Assembly: GCA_022494885.1 (NCBI GenBank)
Contig: JAGVSM010003753.1
Span: forward strand, 1 to 64,000
Source: Micrasema longulum
Lineage: Eukaryota; Arthropoda; Insecta; Trichoptera; Brachycentridae
Direction of reading: 5' to 3'
Length of the DNA stretch: 64,000 nucleotides
The notes under the pieces are model-generated. The model did no database searches and was not told the DNA's origin. It saw nothing but the letters and a program-made list of their open reading frames with translations. Of the stretch, positions 12,205 through 24,344 are shown piece by piece. Each line of letters opens with the position of its first letter. Position 1 is the stretch's first letter. The position numbers and the translations under genes were made by a program.

Positions 12205-12860
12205 TATGTATACAGTTTTTTGTTCACTTTGCCTAGCTGTGTGAAACAGTACTTATTTTTTTTTAAGAACAACAGCCATTACAACAAAAAATACAGTATA
12301 TACAAATAAACCAAAATTTTAGGCCAATTATAGTTTTCTATATAAAAACTAAATAGAATGTAAAAAAATTAAAAAAAAGCGTACCTGTATTAAGCCACTC
12401 CGTATCATATCACTTGCAAAAAATAAAAAAAATAATAATAACTAAAAGTACAAAATTTAATTTATTATTATAATTTTTAAATATTTAAAAAAAAAAAATC
12501 ATTCTCTCCCTCTCATTCACTCCCCACGGAGTAGCTTCAGATCAGCTTTTCCTCTTAGACATAAATACAAATGTACAAGTATATAACAAATTACAAATGT
12601 TAAATAGATAGTACTGATTAAGTATTTTCTTGTTGTTTTACTGTAGAATGTTTTATTATTTAACCATTCTACTGAATACGCTGTATGATTTTTAGGTTAA
12701 TTTTTGTCAATATAAATCTTGTATAATTTTTGCTGTAATTTTTTTTTTCATAAATCTTGGGTATAAGGAAATTCATGTTTTAAAAAAATATATATATTAG
12801 GTCAAATATGTTGTATTATAAATGATTTGCCGTTTATGTTTATAAAAAATATAAAAAAAT
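12205..12860 (+). repeat. Dispersed repeat M, split by a ~365-bp insertion
   Basis: Text from 'ttgttcactttgcctagctg' to 'gatttgccgtttatgtt' matches 19898-20190. Here it is interrupted from about 12257 to 12622 by foreign A/T-rich sequence that contains repeat I ('caacagccattacaac'). Confidence 0.7.
12258..12622 (+). mobile_element. Insertion in repeat M, carrying repeat I
   Basis: Flanked by 'cagtactta' on the left and 'tagtactgattaag' on the right, a possible short target duplication agtact. The start (12275-12330) matches 48105-48180 and, reversed, 39820-39905. Confidence 0.5.
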
Positions 12861-13700
12861 AATAATGTGCCCTAACTGGAGTGTCCCGTGCCGAGGTAAA
12901 CATTTTACAATAAGTATAATTATTTGACATAGTCAACATAATGAGAAAATAAAAACGTAATTAATCAAATTAACCTAATTTTCATCGTAAACATAATAAG
13001 TAAAATAAACTCAAATAATCATAAAAAATATAATAAATTCATATAATCTTGCAGACAAAATTTCATAATCAGGAAACAATTTTATGCTAACGAACTACCG
13101 TTTACTTATTTTATGTACGCATTTTTTTATATCTTTTATATAATGACATACATATATATTACTTAAATGTTTTTTATTTTTATTTTTATTACTGTACAAT
13201 TCATGTTTTTACGTTGATTTATATTTTTGTTAAACTTACCTCATATTACATTGTATTTTTTTATATTGTAAAAGGCACCTGTATAATAAATAATTCAATA
13301 AAATTGAAATAAATATTATTATACCATTATAATATGGACCCTCAAGGTGCATCTTTAGGCAAAAACGCTTCTTGATCAAATCAAATCAAGTAAAAAATAA
13401 TCAAGGAGGTATTATTGATAACGTTATAAAAACCATTAATCAAGAAATACATATAATGTAAAGACAAGGTTTCTTAAATATTTGAATGGACAGTACATGT
13501 TTATTTAAAATACATGTTTAAAAAATATTATTCAATTCATATTATGTAGGTCCTGTTCTTACTCGTCTATTTACAAATTGTTCGATGTAATCAATTAAAT
13601 TGTATAAGAACTTAAGTGCTGTGTTCCAAGGAACCAATATCAAATCGTCTGTTTTTCATTATAAAAAGAATGTGATATTATGTAGATGGTTTTCGTAGTT
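12861..13700. other. A+T-rich spacer
   Basis: No supported feature. Confidence 0.4.
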
Positions 13701-13890
13701 ACAATGAACCGGGGCAATAACTTGAGTCATTCCAGTTTCGGTTCCAGTATGATGATGCTAAATGATGGAACGAATCTCCCGAAGGTCGAACACCGGCTAA
13801 AGACTAAATGACTCGGCGTGGATTCGCCGAACCATTCTTCCGATATTCTCCGAGAAATCAGACAAAGAACCTTATAAATTCAGTAGTTAC
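13701..13890. other. Higher-complexity unique block
   Basis: GC-richer, non-repetitive stretch with cggcgtggattcgccgaacc-type sequence. Candidate conserved non-coding DNA; nothing proves it. Confidence 0.25.
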
Positions 13891-14489
13891 TGTCGCCTAA
13901 ATGATTTGCATACCGACAAACAAAAGTTCTTTGACTAAATTCATGTAAACAGTAAACATTAATGAGATACATTGCCATTTTAACGTTACGTTTCAAAACA
14001 TAATGCTTAAATGTATAAGTTATGGTTAGTTTAAGTTAATAAATCACGTAGTTATTATACTTTCTTTTGTTTTATAGATTTAAATAATTTTCAAGCTATT
14101 GTCGGCGCCAAAGATTGCTTGGTTAACGCGAAACCGGTAGATGTAAGTAATTAACTTTAACGTATAAGCACGTCAGTACATGGCGGGAATGTTTTTATTG
14201 TTTTTGTTTTTTATAGTTTTAACCATAAGAAAAACGAAGTAGATTAACCCGTGTTAACCCAAACTAATTACTACGGAAAAAATATCATACTACGCAATAA
14301 AAGAAATAAAAAAACCATCCAAAAAATAACTTTTCACACTTAAAATAAAGGGATGTGATAAAGAGTTACAACCGGTATCTTGAAAAAATAGCGAATTAAT
14401 ATGAAATCTTAATAATAAGAGAAAAAAAACACAGCGGTAAGTATTTTAAATGCGAACGTAGTATTGTGATTGAACGGCTACCTACACTG

Positions 14490-14640
14490 TTCAATTTCGT
14501 ATCATCGCAAAGTGGCCCCTGAGTAGCGTCTGCTGACGCCACTTATTATCGCCACGCATTATCGTGAAACATCCCGAAAGTTGACATTAGTAAATAAATC
14601 ACTTCTTGTGATTAATAACCGGGGTGTTCTTTCGAATAAT
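14490..14640. other. Higher-complexity unique block
   Basis: Contains 'gtagcgtctgctgacgccac' and 'attatcgccacgcattatcg'. No other copy seen in the window. Confidence 0.25.
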
Positions 14641-16425
14641 ATTGTTGATTCCTCCAGGAATATATTTGTAAGATGTAAAAAGTTTCAACTGTTATGTTTG
14701 TCTAACGTTATGTCTACTGTAATCTGTAATATCTAGCCGTGCTCATACGTTTAAGTTAAGACGCGGTCTGACCGAAGTAGGTGATTTAAAATTTACAATG
14801 TTGTATCAGAATATTAATGCTGGCAACAAAAAAAGCTGTATTTATCGGCTTACATAAGATTATACTAAGAACACTGATGTCAAGAAATCTTACCGATGTT
14901 TATATTGTTAACTTAGAATTATTTAAAAAAATATTTTTTTTGCAAAACGTCAGTCGGTAACAATTGTATTACTGCCAACATTTAAAAAAAAACAATCTTT
15001 ATTAATTTTTAAAAATAATTTATCATATCAGCTATAGTTTTGGCAAATGTCACGTAGAGTTATTACGCTCTCATTATATGGGCCCTGATAGTCTAGTCGA
15101 AAATTATTTTAATTTTAATTCCCCACGCAAACATTTTTTAAATATTTATATACGCTCAGAGGGTTTTTACTTGACGAGTATAAAATTAAAATTTAAGCAT
15201 TGTATGGTATTACAAGTTAATATGTAGGTATTTATAAAGCAAGAAACAATATACATATATATATATATATATACCCTAAGTATCAAATGACATTACGGTT
15301 TTTAGATATACATATGTACAAAAGTAAAGCCAAAATACTGAATAAAAGTAAGAAGGTACATAATTAAAAATGATTTTTAAAAAATCTATAAAACAATTTT
15401 TGGCAATAAAATAAAGTTTACAGTAGGTAAACAAAATAAGAAAAGTCAGAGCGATGTTTACAGCATTCGAATAATGTAAGTAATAAAATCATGGTGATTG
15501 TTTACTTATTTTATTTTTTTTTAACTTTTATAATTTTTTAAAATAATTGGTTTTTTATTATTTTTTTTATTATTATAAATAAAACATATAATACAAAAAG
15601 TACATATTATACTCCCAGGAGTTATTAAAGAAACTCATTTGGGACCGTACATAAGAAAAATCATTTTTGTGACAATACATAAAATCATACATAATACATC
15701 CGAAATAGTAAGAAAACATTATTGTATAAGAAACATAAAACACAGTACTTTACACCATAGATATAAATTAAATAATTAAACAATCGCTATCAAAAATATT
15801 TGAGTAATATTTTTTAATTGAGACACTTCTGGATTTTTTATTCGATTTTTCGTGTTTTAGCTAATCGGGCAGTTCATTATATTCGGAATGGCCAATATTT
15901 TCCAAAGAGCTACTACCGAACTTTTTTGAGTGAAACTTAGACAGTTTTTAAGTTCTACAGATTCAAAGATTCCCCGAGTAACGCGTATTGTAATTGTGAA
16001 TATGGCCAAAGGTGTATTTTAATTTTGTGTGAGCAGAAAAGTTGATGAAATTCAAAATAATATTGGTTATGTCATGCAGTTATATACCTATCTACATCTA
16101 TGTTGTATTTTATCTTTATTTACGTATATGTAAAGCGTATTGTAATACGATACTTTAAAAAAAAACATATATGTATGTATTTATTACATCTACACTTTTG
16201 TAATAAAACGTTTAAATTGTAATTTTGTACAGCCATGTAAAAGCCTTTAGGGCGTTTGTAATAAATAAATAAAATAAAAAATGTAATTTATATATACAGC
16301 AGGTTAAAACTATTTATTTTCAAACAATAATACGCTTTAAAACACCAGTATATTTTCTAAGAACTTCTTTTAAAGTTAAATACTCGTATGAAGATTAATC
16401 TGGGACATAAAATATAAATTAACTT
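14641..16425. other. A+T-rich spacer with (AT)n
   Basis: A pure AT dinucleotide run lies at about 15252-15273. Elsewhere there is low-complexity A/T and no gene. Confidence 0.5.
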
Positions 16426-16429
16426 ATTA

Positions 16430-16640
16430 GTATATAACCACTTACCAACTTTTTCAGTCTACTGGTTTCAAAATGTACCCGTCTCTTCGTCAGGACACTC
16501 ACTACACCAACATGCAAATACTAACATGCACCTCCACCTTCACTATCACTGTAGTATAAAGTATTTCCAAAAATACATAAATCACATGCAGATTTATAGA
16601 GGTGTGAACACCACCATGTCTAAACATGCATTATCGCACA
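16430..16640. repeat. Dispersed repeat F (copy 1)
   Basis: 'tcttcgtcaggacactcact' and following text match 34962-35195. The 'gacgaagaaac...ccggt' style motif recurs loosely at 7.5, 27.2 and 55.5 kb. Element type unknown. Confidence 0.65.
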
Positions 16641-16844
16641 TGCACATTGATAGGGACGAAGTTGTCAATCTTTTAAAAGTTCGAGATTATCGGAAATTGA
16701 CTAATCTGCTTCCCTTTCATATTTTTATTTGCTTTTATATATCTTGGTATTTTTATGTTTTTTCACTATGTATTTTTGTATTCTTTAATTAAGTACTCAC
16801 TGTTATTTGCCATATTATTTATAATTCTCATTTTATAGTATAGA

Positions 16845-17215
16845 GTGAGTTTCAAGAAACCATATCTCAAATATCATTTCCATTTTGTTTTTATATTTTT
16901 TTTTTATTGATATATTCAATGATACTATTATTTTGAATAATTGATTATGTATGAATTTCAATCTGTATAAGGGTATTTTAATATTTATATCCGTTTTTTT
17001 TTTACATTGTCTTCTTTGGAATTTTATTATTTATACTTTATTATTCTGGATTGTTATTCTATTGCATCACATGTCATTATAATTTAATTTATTTTATTTT
17101 ATTATGTATTTCTTATTGTTAATTATTATGGCTTGATACGAGCACAGCCTAAAAATCCTTAATAAGTTCATTTAAATTTAAACGAGTGTAATTTATAATA
17201 ATAAATATATAAATT
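16845..17215 (+). mobile_element. LINE 3' UTR (family D, copy 1)
   Basis: Matches 56955-57435 over most of its length and 30280-30448 at the end. Shared landmarks are 'attgcatcacatg', 'attattatggct', then 'cgagca(c/t)agcc' and an aataaataaa terminus. Confidence 0.65.
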
Positions 17216-17852
17216 AAGCTTGGTTTTAAAAAAATATATCATATTTTGAAAAATTGGTGGGTGTTACCCGATTGGTTAAATTTTTATTTTAAAAGTAGGA
17301 AAAAAATCTGTAAGTTAAAAAAAAACTAACATTAGTTAAAATGTTTTACCACAAAGTTAATGCTTTAAACATAAAAATAATTGAGTTACGTTTAAAGTGT
17401 GCGTACGTACGATATGAATATACGATCTTATACTTGATATTTTTCAAATTATCCACAAAATATAAAACAAATTATTTGATATTCTGCGCGTTCGGCTAAA
17501 ATTAAACCAAATCCTTCAGTATTTATTTGGTCACGCTAATGAACGAATTGCGTGTGTTTTTATATATCTGGATCCCGAATCGGGAGATTAGACAAAAATT
17601 AGTTCTCATTTTTACGAACATAAGCGCCTAAATCTGGCCCCGCGATAAAACTAAACGCGTACATTAGTTCCACCCCCTCCTCACGTGCACTGAACATTTA
17701 ACTCTCGATATGAACCCCAACCCCTAAATGCGTTAATCTAAAATGTATCATGTTTACAATCGATTATTATTACTCTATTTTACCGATTCACTTCAAGAGT
17801 GGCACTATAAATGTGAATTAAGACCAGTAGAAAAAAAAAGTAAATAAATTTT

Positions 17853-18265
17853 AACAATGTTTTGAGTATGTCCAAATGCTTGCAGACTGGCTGGATTTTC
17901 TCCCTAGGGAGTTTTTCATATTTAAATATGTTGCAACTGAGAGGGAAATATTGTTTATGCCGGATGAATCTCAACCCCATGATAAAGGTTTCAGCTCTTT
18001 TACTTCACATAAGTCAAAAGATGGAAGTGTTGAGGAAATGTGGATGTACAAACATAAGCAGAATGGTGAATGTTACACAGTGTTTGAAGTGCGTAAGTAA
18101 TATGTACGTCTTAAATTTTTAGTTTGAAATGAATGTATTAATTCAAATAAATTAATTGAATTGAATGTGGCCACTTAAAACAGCCAATGACAGGTCATAA
18201 GCCCTTTAAATCCCTAGACTCCCATATTCCCCTTTCAAAAATGTTTCCCTCTCAATTGCAACAAA
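17853..18265. mobile_element. LTIR-1 copy
   Basis: Opens with 'caatgttttgagtatgtcc'. Arms 'gttgcaactgagaggg' and 'ccctctcaattgcaac' are inverted. The right arm carries 'cagccaatgacaggtcataa'. The 86- and 74-codon frames inside are by-products. Confidence 0.7.
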
Positions 18266-18404
18266 TTTAATGAATTTTTCATCAAAAGAAAAAAAAAATT
18301 ACAAAAAAAGCAAGCTAAAGCAACTTATTTTAATAAAAACAAAATGATTGAACTCAAATGTTTTTCACTAACTTTGTCCGTGTCCAAATATAACCAGACT
18401 GTGT

Positions 18405-18485
18405 GTGAAATATAATCAGAACCCTGGACGAGTGCTTTCGACTCGATACTGCTCTCGGGTAAAAATTCCGACAAATGAAATCGAG
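18405..18485 (-). repeat. Repeat H fragment
   Basis: 'aatcagaaccctggacgagt' and 'ttcgactcgatact' are the reverse complement of text at 26560-26650 and 47105-47160. Confidence 0.5.
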
Positions 18486-18497
18486 CGCAGATAAGTC

Positions 18498-18655
18498 CGC
18501 CTCGCAGTGTAGTGGTCGGCACGTTCCTCTACCATGCTTGAGGTCCCGGGTTGGATTCCCAGCAGATCGACATGAAATATTGGTTTTGAAGGTAGTTTTT
18601 TAATGCAATATTGCATATCGTGGCACCTGAAGCATAAGTCTTACCTACATGTTAC
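18498..18655 (+). repeat. SINE-A, 3' truncated
   Basis: Clear A box ('tagtgtagtggtcggcacg'-like) and B box ('gggttggattccc'), followed by body up to 'cctgaagcataagtcttacc'. Confidence 0.8.
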
Positions 18656-18839
18656 AAATTATTCACATTAATAAACTTGAAGTTATTTAACACATTAGAC
18701 AGATAGACACATTCTTTAAAAATAAAAAAAATAAAAAATAAATGCATACTGCAAATAAATCATGTTTTCGTAATATCAGCATATGTTAATTTACTTTTTC
18801 TTTGTGTTATGCCATATTTATATGCTATAAACTTTTTAA

Positions 18840-18990
18840 TAATTAAAAAAAGAATAGCCCACGCCCAGATGCTGAAGTCTTTGTGGGCATTTTTTCCAAT
18901 TTATGTTATAGCTCAATTTTATGATGTATTTTTCTTAAGTGTAGTTCTGTAATTATATTTCTATATAAATAATGTATGGAAAAATAAACA
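18840..18990 (+). repeat. Unassigned element 3' end with hairpin
   Basis: 'gcccac' pairs with 'gtgggc' about 26 nt later, followed by Ts and an aataaacaag end. It looks like a retroelement 3' end rather than a bacterial terminator. Confidence 0.3.
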
Positions 18991-19214
18991 AGTAATTTTT
19001 TTTTTAAATAAAACAATTTACCTAAGTAAAATGACTAAAAACAACATTAAACATAACATATGGCTCTATTATTTGATACTAATTTATGAAAATACCTTTA
19101 CGGTATATAACTGTACTCTTGGTATTCAAAGAGCTGATTATATACGAATTATAATTTCTCCAACAATATGCACCATTAACGGAAATACGGAAGGTAATTG
19201 CACATTTGATCACG

Positions 19215-19400
19215 ACTAGTTCCTGACTTCAGTGAGAGAATTATTCAATGTACGTCTTCGTACATGTATGATGCTCTTGACAGCTAAATCTGAAATCGGC
19301 TGATTCATCCAGTCATCTAATGATGCTAGAAGCATTCCCGTTAGCAACTGCTTCTCCAGGTCTATACCTGCCTTTATCTTCTGGCTGTTCTTATTGAATG
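19215..19400 (-). other. Unresolved coding-like remnant
   Basis: A minus-strand frame of about 58 codons contains KAGIDLEKQLLTGMLLASLD and ends before 19215. It is less A/T-biased than chance frames here. No family recognised; possibly a transposon relic. Confidence 0.25.
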
Positions 19401-19897
19401 AATAGTTGATTAAATATGTTTAATCTGAATAAAAATTCATAAATAAATAATACTTTACCTTTTTTTTTCTGCTGCACTCTGCGTGTGTTTTTATATTTTC
19501 AAGCTACTTTTAATTACATTCAGAATTCCTTTTAATAAAATTATATTGCTTTTCTTACCAAGATATTTTTTAAATTACCCAAAACGAAAATTTATTGTCT
19601 TCAATTTCTTTTATATATAGTAGCTTCTCATCTGTTCTTTTTTAATTCCTTAAAATATGTGTGAATTATATATTTTTAATATTTGAAAATGTTTTTTTTT
19701 TGCATTTGAGCACGTTTTTTTATTCATATTTACTTTAACTCTTACTTTTTAATTTTAATTCAAAGAGTGATTTATTTGTTTTTTCAAAAAGCGATTTCAG
19801 ATTTGAAGTTATAATTGTTTCCGAAACTTTAATAATTGTATAAAAAGATGTTCCTAAAAACTCTTGTTTTTTATTTTCCTTACATTCTTGTATATAT

Positions 19898-20190
19898 ATA
19901 TACAGTTTTTTGTTCACTTTGCCTAGCTGTGTGAAACAGTACTTATGATTTTCTTGTTGTTTTACTGTAGAATGTTTTATTAATTCAACTTTCTACTGAA
20001 TATGCTGTATAATTTTTTAAATATAAATCTTGTATAATTTTTAGTTTAATTTTTTTTTAAATCTTGGGTATAAGGAAATTCATGTTTTTAAAAATATATG
20101 TATATATATAAAGCCAAATATGTTAGTATTATAAATGTTTGTAAAAGGCAGATTTGCCGTTTATGTTAATAAAATAAAAATGGCGTAAAT
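19898..20190 (+). repeat. Dispersed repeat M (uninterrupted copy)
   Basis: Same text as 12205-12860 without the central insertion, so it marks the empty-site state. Confidence 0.7.
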
Positions 20191-20374
20191 AAATTATTTG
20201 AATTCTGTGATTGAGGTATTTATTTTTCTCTCATAAGCGAAGCAGTTCTTATTCCTATATCTATTTTACAACCCCAAACGTGAACGTAATAAGGCAAAAA
20301 AAGTTCGAGTTGTATGGCGCATCTGACCTTGTATGTAAAAAAAATTGGCGCATGTTATACAAAATGCTGGCCAC

Positions 20375-20450
20375 CACTGCCCTAGGGGGTGAAATCCAGT
20401 CTTCCGTTTGCAAACATTTGGACAGACTCAAAATATTCTTTGCACATGCG
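20375..20450 (-). repeat. LTIR-1 end fragment
   Basis: 'ggtgaaatccagtcttcc' and 'tttggacagactcaaaatat' are the reversed outer end of LTIR-1. Confidence 0.6.
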
Positions 20451-20665
20451 TTATGTTTAAAAACGTTTTTTTGTTTTGTTCTTGCTAGAGTGACCGTACG
20501 TAGGTGTCATACGATCCAACAGCTGAGATAAGTCCTCAGTGAGATGGTTGATTGCTAGCGCGTGGCGACAAACAGGATGTGAACTCGTCATCCATGGAGG
20601 GTCCTTCCACATCCTCCCTCGTATCGGGTCGCACAGCACATGATCGTCATGTCTCCATTACCTCA
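20451..20665. other. GC-richer unique block
   Basis: Non-repetitive text with 'ccatggagggtccttccaca' and 'tagcgcgtggcgac'. Short frames on both strands lack motifs. Could be an old element or regulatory DNA. Confidence 0.2.
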
Positions 20666-21460
20666 TGACTAGAAACATCCTAAAAAAAGTATACTGTTAT
20701 TTATTTATACATTCACAAATAATATTTTTTTACATTTATTGGAAAACAAGTTCCAAATCTATTTTTATCCACATTTTAAACAAAACCGTTTACTTTTTTA
20801 TTTTTTTTATTAAGCTCTTTCCTTGGTCAGACAAAAACGATATAAGATATTGATTGTTTTTTTTTTACCAGATATGAACCCGGTATTTATTTCCTACAAT
20901 TTTCAAAACAAGCAGCGACGATTTGGTACTTTTAGATAATTGTATTGAACTTACCTAGGCGACAAAAATGACATTAATGTCTAGAAAATATTTTTTAAAT
21001 GCAAAAGGCTGGTTTAAGATACAGGTTAGTTTGATCAATAATTGAACGTAGTTATGCAGAAAGCAACTAGTCCGCAACTTTGAAAATGAGATATTGGTGT
21101 TATCGAGATCAGGAAGGTCAATTATATGTTTTACTTAAAACAACCAGGCCGCTTTAATACAATAAATCTGTAAAAATCACCTTTTGAGAGTTTCATGATG
21201 TCAAAATATCATGAAAGAATGTCACCTAAAACATTCTGAGTTTCTATGGGGTTTCATTAAATATTTGATCTGGTTGTTTTCTACAAAATGCATATTTTAG
21301 ATTGTGTAGTCAGCCGGACTTTAAAAAAGCACGAATATTGATTTAAAGCATAGTGAAAGTTATTGTAAAAAAAAATAATAATGTGATTTTTTACAATCAA
21401 GTACCTACTCTAATTTAAACATAAAATAAAATGTCAAAAATTACGAAATCTGGTCATATA
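20666..21460. other. Unassigned spacer
   Basis: No supported feature. Confidence 0.4.
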
Positions 21461-21464
21461 CATA

Positions 21465-21632
21465 AATGAACGGCGCACTAAGCACAGTAATTTCTGATCG
21501 GCGCTAATCTGACAAGATGTATGAATGAGGGAGAAGCTAGAAATGTATGCCAGGATAGACGTGTGTGGCGGTCCATTATCTCTGCCTACAGCTACGGGGA
21601 AATGGCGTGATGGTAGTAGTAGTATGCATAAT
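21465..21632 (+). mobile_element. RTE-like LINE 3' end
   Basis: 'gccaggatagacgtgtgtgg' encodes the CQDRRVWRS-type terminus, followed by 'ggcgtgatggtagtagtagt'. It matches the 38.7 kb copy. An upstream scrap 'gaacggcgcactaagcacag' matches 38.22 kb, so the piece is internally deleted. Confidence 0.75.
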
Positions 21633-21699
21633 TAAATTCTTTATTGTATTAATTATATACCATTTGAAAACGTAAAATACATTCTAACTGTTGTGTAGA

Positions 21700-22050
21700 T
21701 TCGATAAATAATAATAATCATATTTGGCTGATTTACATGCGCCGTTTTTGTGTAAAATCATCTCAGGGGCGCTTTACAATTGTATACGTAAACTTACATC
21801 TAACTAAGCTAAAGTGACATTTTGTATTTTCTGATTTAAAATTGAGGGTACGATAAAGTAATAAGGGAAGATTTTAGTTGGGATCTTAACTGACTGGGAC
21901 TGTAGATGATTTGTAAGTTTGAAGGCAATTGGTTCCAGGCAGAGGGGCCGGCAACGGCAAAAGCACGATCTGCAAATCTGGTGATTGGGGAGCGCCGGAT
22001 TTAGACAAGTTCTTCTCTGCCTGAATCAAATGCTGTCCTAAGAGTTAAAC
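21700..22050 (-). mobile_element. LINE-N C-terminus and 3' UTR (copy 1)
   Basis: The minus strand reads RFADRAFAVAGPSAWNQLP and continues to a stop near 21840, a standard LINE reverse-transcriptase C-terminus ('FAVAGPxxWNxLP'). One in-frame stop lies upstream. The 3' UTR includes the 'gcgcc' block and ends in ATT repeats near 21700. Confidence 0.75.
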
Positions 22051-22139
22051 TGAAGAAAGACTCAAGTCTTTATGAACAGTTTCGGGAAAGGGGTGGATGC
22101 TTTCATTGTCCTAAGAGTAGATTTTGAGAGTAGAAGAGC

Positions 22140-22400
22140 AGATTAAGAGAGATTGTTCACTCTTTTCACAAATCTGCTATTATCCCAGTTTTACCTTTCT
22201 ATGGCTGACTGCTTTCTGCATAACTACGTTCAATTAGATTCTGTCAAGCAACAAGTGTCAAAATTTTGTCTTGGTGGCTTTCGTAATGAAACTGGCCGTT
22301 TATCCGAGCAAAGAAAAGCTGGTTGTGTTCCGGTGAGTGATCGTGCAATACTAGTGGAAGGATATACAAACATAACTTGATACCCAGTTGCCTAAACGAC
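22140..22400 (+). other. Unrecognised 75-codon ORF
   Basis: 22153-22380 is open with moderate codon complexity (ends in RAILVEGYTNIT) and contains the donor-like ccg/gtgagtga. No family recognised and no upstream exon seen. Possibly a fragment of an element or of a captured gene. Confidence 0.2.
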
Positions 22401-22669
22401 CGCAAAAACTTAACTACTACGAAATTGATGCAAGTGCTGATGAATTACCAGATTACTGCTACAATTAAATATCTCTTTAATATATTAAATAGATAAACGT
22501 GTAATGTAATGTACATGTTTATCTCAATAGTCACGCAAATTACATTTTCAATTTAACCTAACTATTTAGCACTTACCATTTTTAATTTATTACAAAAAGA
22601 ACTAAGATTAAACATTTAAACATTAAACACAAGATCAAAATAAGAGAACGGCTACTGGATAAAGAGATA

Positions 22670-22738
22670 ATATATCAAAAAAAGAGACTAACTCTTGTGA
22701 TTGGAGAGTGACCTACACTGTTTTAGTGGTTTATTTAT
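22670..22738. repeat. Repeat J fragment
   Basis: 'agagactaactcttgtgatt' plus 'ggagagtgacctacactg' is matched at 41228-41280. Confidence 0.45.
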
Positions 22739-22857
22739 AAGAGTTTATAAAATTTTAAATACGAGTACATGAAAAAGAAAATTAAAAACATAAGATATAT
22801 AAAGAAAAAAACATAAAATAATAATACATTCATACTAATTAAAATTTAATGTTGTTT

Positions 22858-23160
22858 TTACTCAAGTTCAAAAAAATTCTTTAGGTTAATTTTAAATTTA
22901 TTTATTGATGTATTATTCTTAATAGTTTTTAGTTCATCGGGAAGATTATTATATTTTTTTACACTTTTGAAGACAAAGCTATTTTGACCATGACTTGTAT
23001 GGAATTTAGGAATTTTAATATTATGTTGGTATCTGAGTGACTTATTCATTTCAAATTCTTTTATTTTTTCTATTTTATAAATTTGTACAATAAAATTTAT
23101 TTTATAAAGAGTGAATAGTGTATGAACCTATTATATGTCTATTGTTTGAGAATTTTGTCA
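22858..23160 (-). mobile_element. LINE reverse-transcriptase C-terminus
   Basis: The frame contains SVKKYNNLPDELKTIKNNTS, then NKFKINLKNFFELE and stop. The upstream extension IVQIYKIEKIKEFEMNKSL stays in frame to about 23150. This is the terminal segment of a non-LTR retrotransposon ORF2; the rest is missing. Confidence 0.75.
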
Positions 23161-23389
23161 ATAAAATACAGTATAATATATTCTGCTCAACCTAAGCGCA
23201 TAATACATTTATAGTTCATGTATAGGTTTTTATAGCCCGCAAACTTGAAATTAAAAAGTTATTTGATGCACTCTGCATCGAAATCATTGATAATTAACAG
23301 CAGTCCTTTTAATGATTACGATTAGGGTTGATTTGACAAACCATTTTCGTGGAAATCACTTCAAGATCAAAACGTTCCACGGGTCGGAT

Positions 23390-23625
23390 CAGGTACGTTA
23401 GCTGGGGGTTGCCCACATGTGCTGTAAACAATAGACTGCTGGTAAAATACAGTAGACTGTAGTCAACAGACATAGAATTGCAGTCAGCAGACAGTCGACG
23501 ATAAGATTAGAGACCGCAGACTGCAGTCAGCAGACAGTAGACAGTTATCAGACTACAGTGGACCCACTCGCCGTAGACAGTAGTCAGCGGACAGCAGACG
23601 AGTAGACAGTAAACATTATATTCGT
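23390..23625. repeat. Degenerate minisatellite (cagtagac/cagtcagcagaca)
   Basis: Irregular repetition of units such as cagtagactg, cagtcagcagacagt and cagtagacag across about 200 bp. GC-richer than the flanks. Confidence 0.75.
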
Positions 23626-23867
23626 ATTCTATCGAAATAAATTATTGCACCCATCACTAAAACCAGAAACTCCAGGAATGAAATTTTATTAATACGGTGT
23701 ATGATAATATTGGCATAAGTTTGAGGATTTTTTTTACCATACTTACGGTTAAACAAATACAATTTTGAATAAGGTATGTTCAATAAATTTAAAAAAAGTA
23801 ATCTCTTTTATGAGTATTAGACACATACACATAAAAGTATTTTCAATTTTATTAGGTAACTGAATCA

Positions 23868-24250
23868 GCATCATTATCATAATATGATGGTGAATAAGGC
23901 ACTGCATTAATGCTAATAATAATATTTGGCTGTATTTTATAGCGCCATTTCTGTGAAAAATCACCTCAAGGGCGCTTTGCAATTGTATGCTTAAGTTTGC
24001 ATTCTAAATCAGCTAAAGTGACAAATTATATTTTCTAATTTTAAATTTAGGGTATGATAATCTAAAGAAGTAAGATTTTAGTTGGGATCTGAACTGACTG
24101 GGACTGTCGATGATTGGTGAGTTTGAAGGCAATTGGTTCCAGGCAGAGTGGCTGATAACGGCAAAAACACAATCTCCAAATCTAGTGTTTGGGGAGCGCT
24201 AGATTTCGACAAATTTTCCTCTTCCTGAATCAAATGCTGATCTCAGAGTA
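23868..24250 (-). mobile_element. LINE-N C-terminus and 3' UTR (copy 2)
   Basis: Same C-terminal text as 21700-22050 with further decay. On the minus strand its 3' end (near 23920) is followed directly by 'atgcagtgccttattcacca' and ATG repeats, the terminal text of SINE-A. Confidence 0.7.
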
Positions 24251-24344
24251 GATTTTCTTTGACATGTATTTTAGCTAATACAAAGGTCCGATAGGCATCA
24301 TGAAGCCATTTCATGAAGGGATTTGAATACTGTCTATTAGTATA

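Noticed and set aside
17862..18122. Overlapping 86- and 74-codon ORFs
   Set aside because: Lie inside an LTIR-1 copy; other copies do not preserve the frame.
18840..18895. Rho-independent-type terminator
   Set aside because: A gcccac/gtgggc hairpin followed by Ts has no meaning as a bacterial terminator in this insect context; more likely a retroelement 3' hairpin.
23390..23625. CRISPR array
   Set aside because: Units are short, overlapping and irregular, with no repeat-spacer structure.
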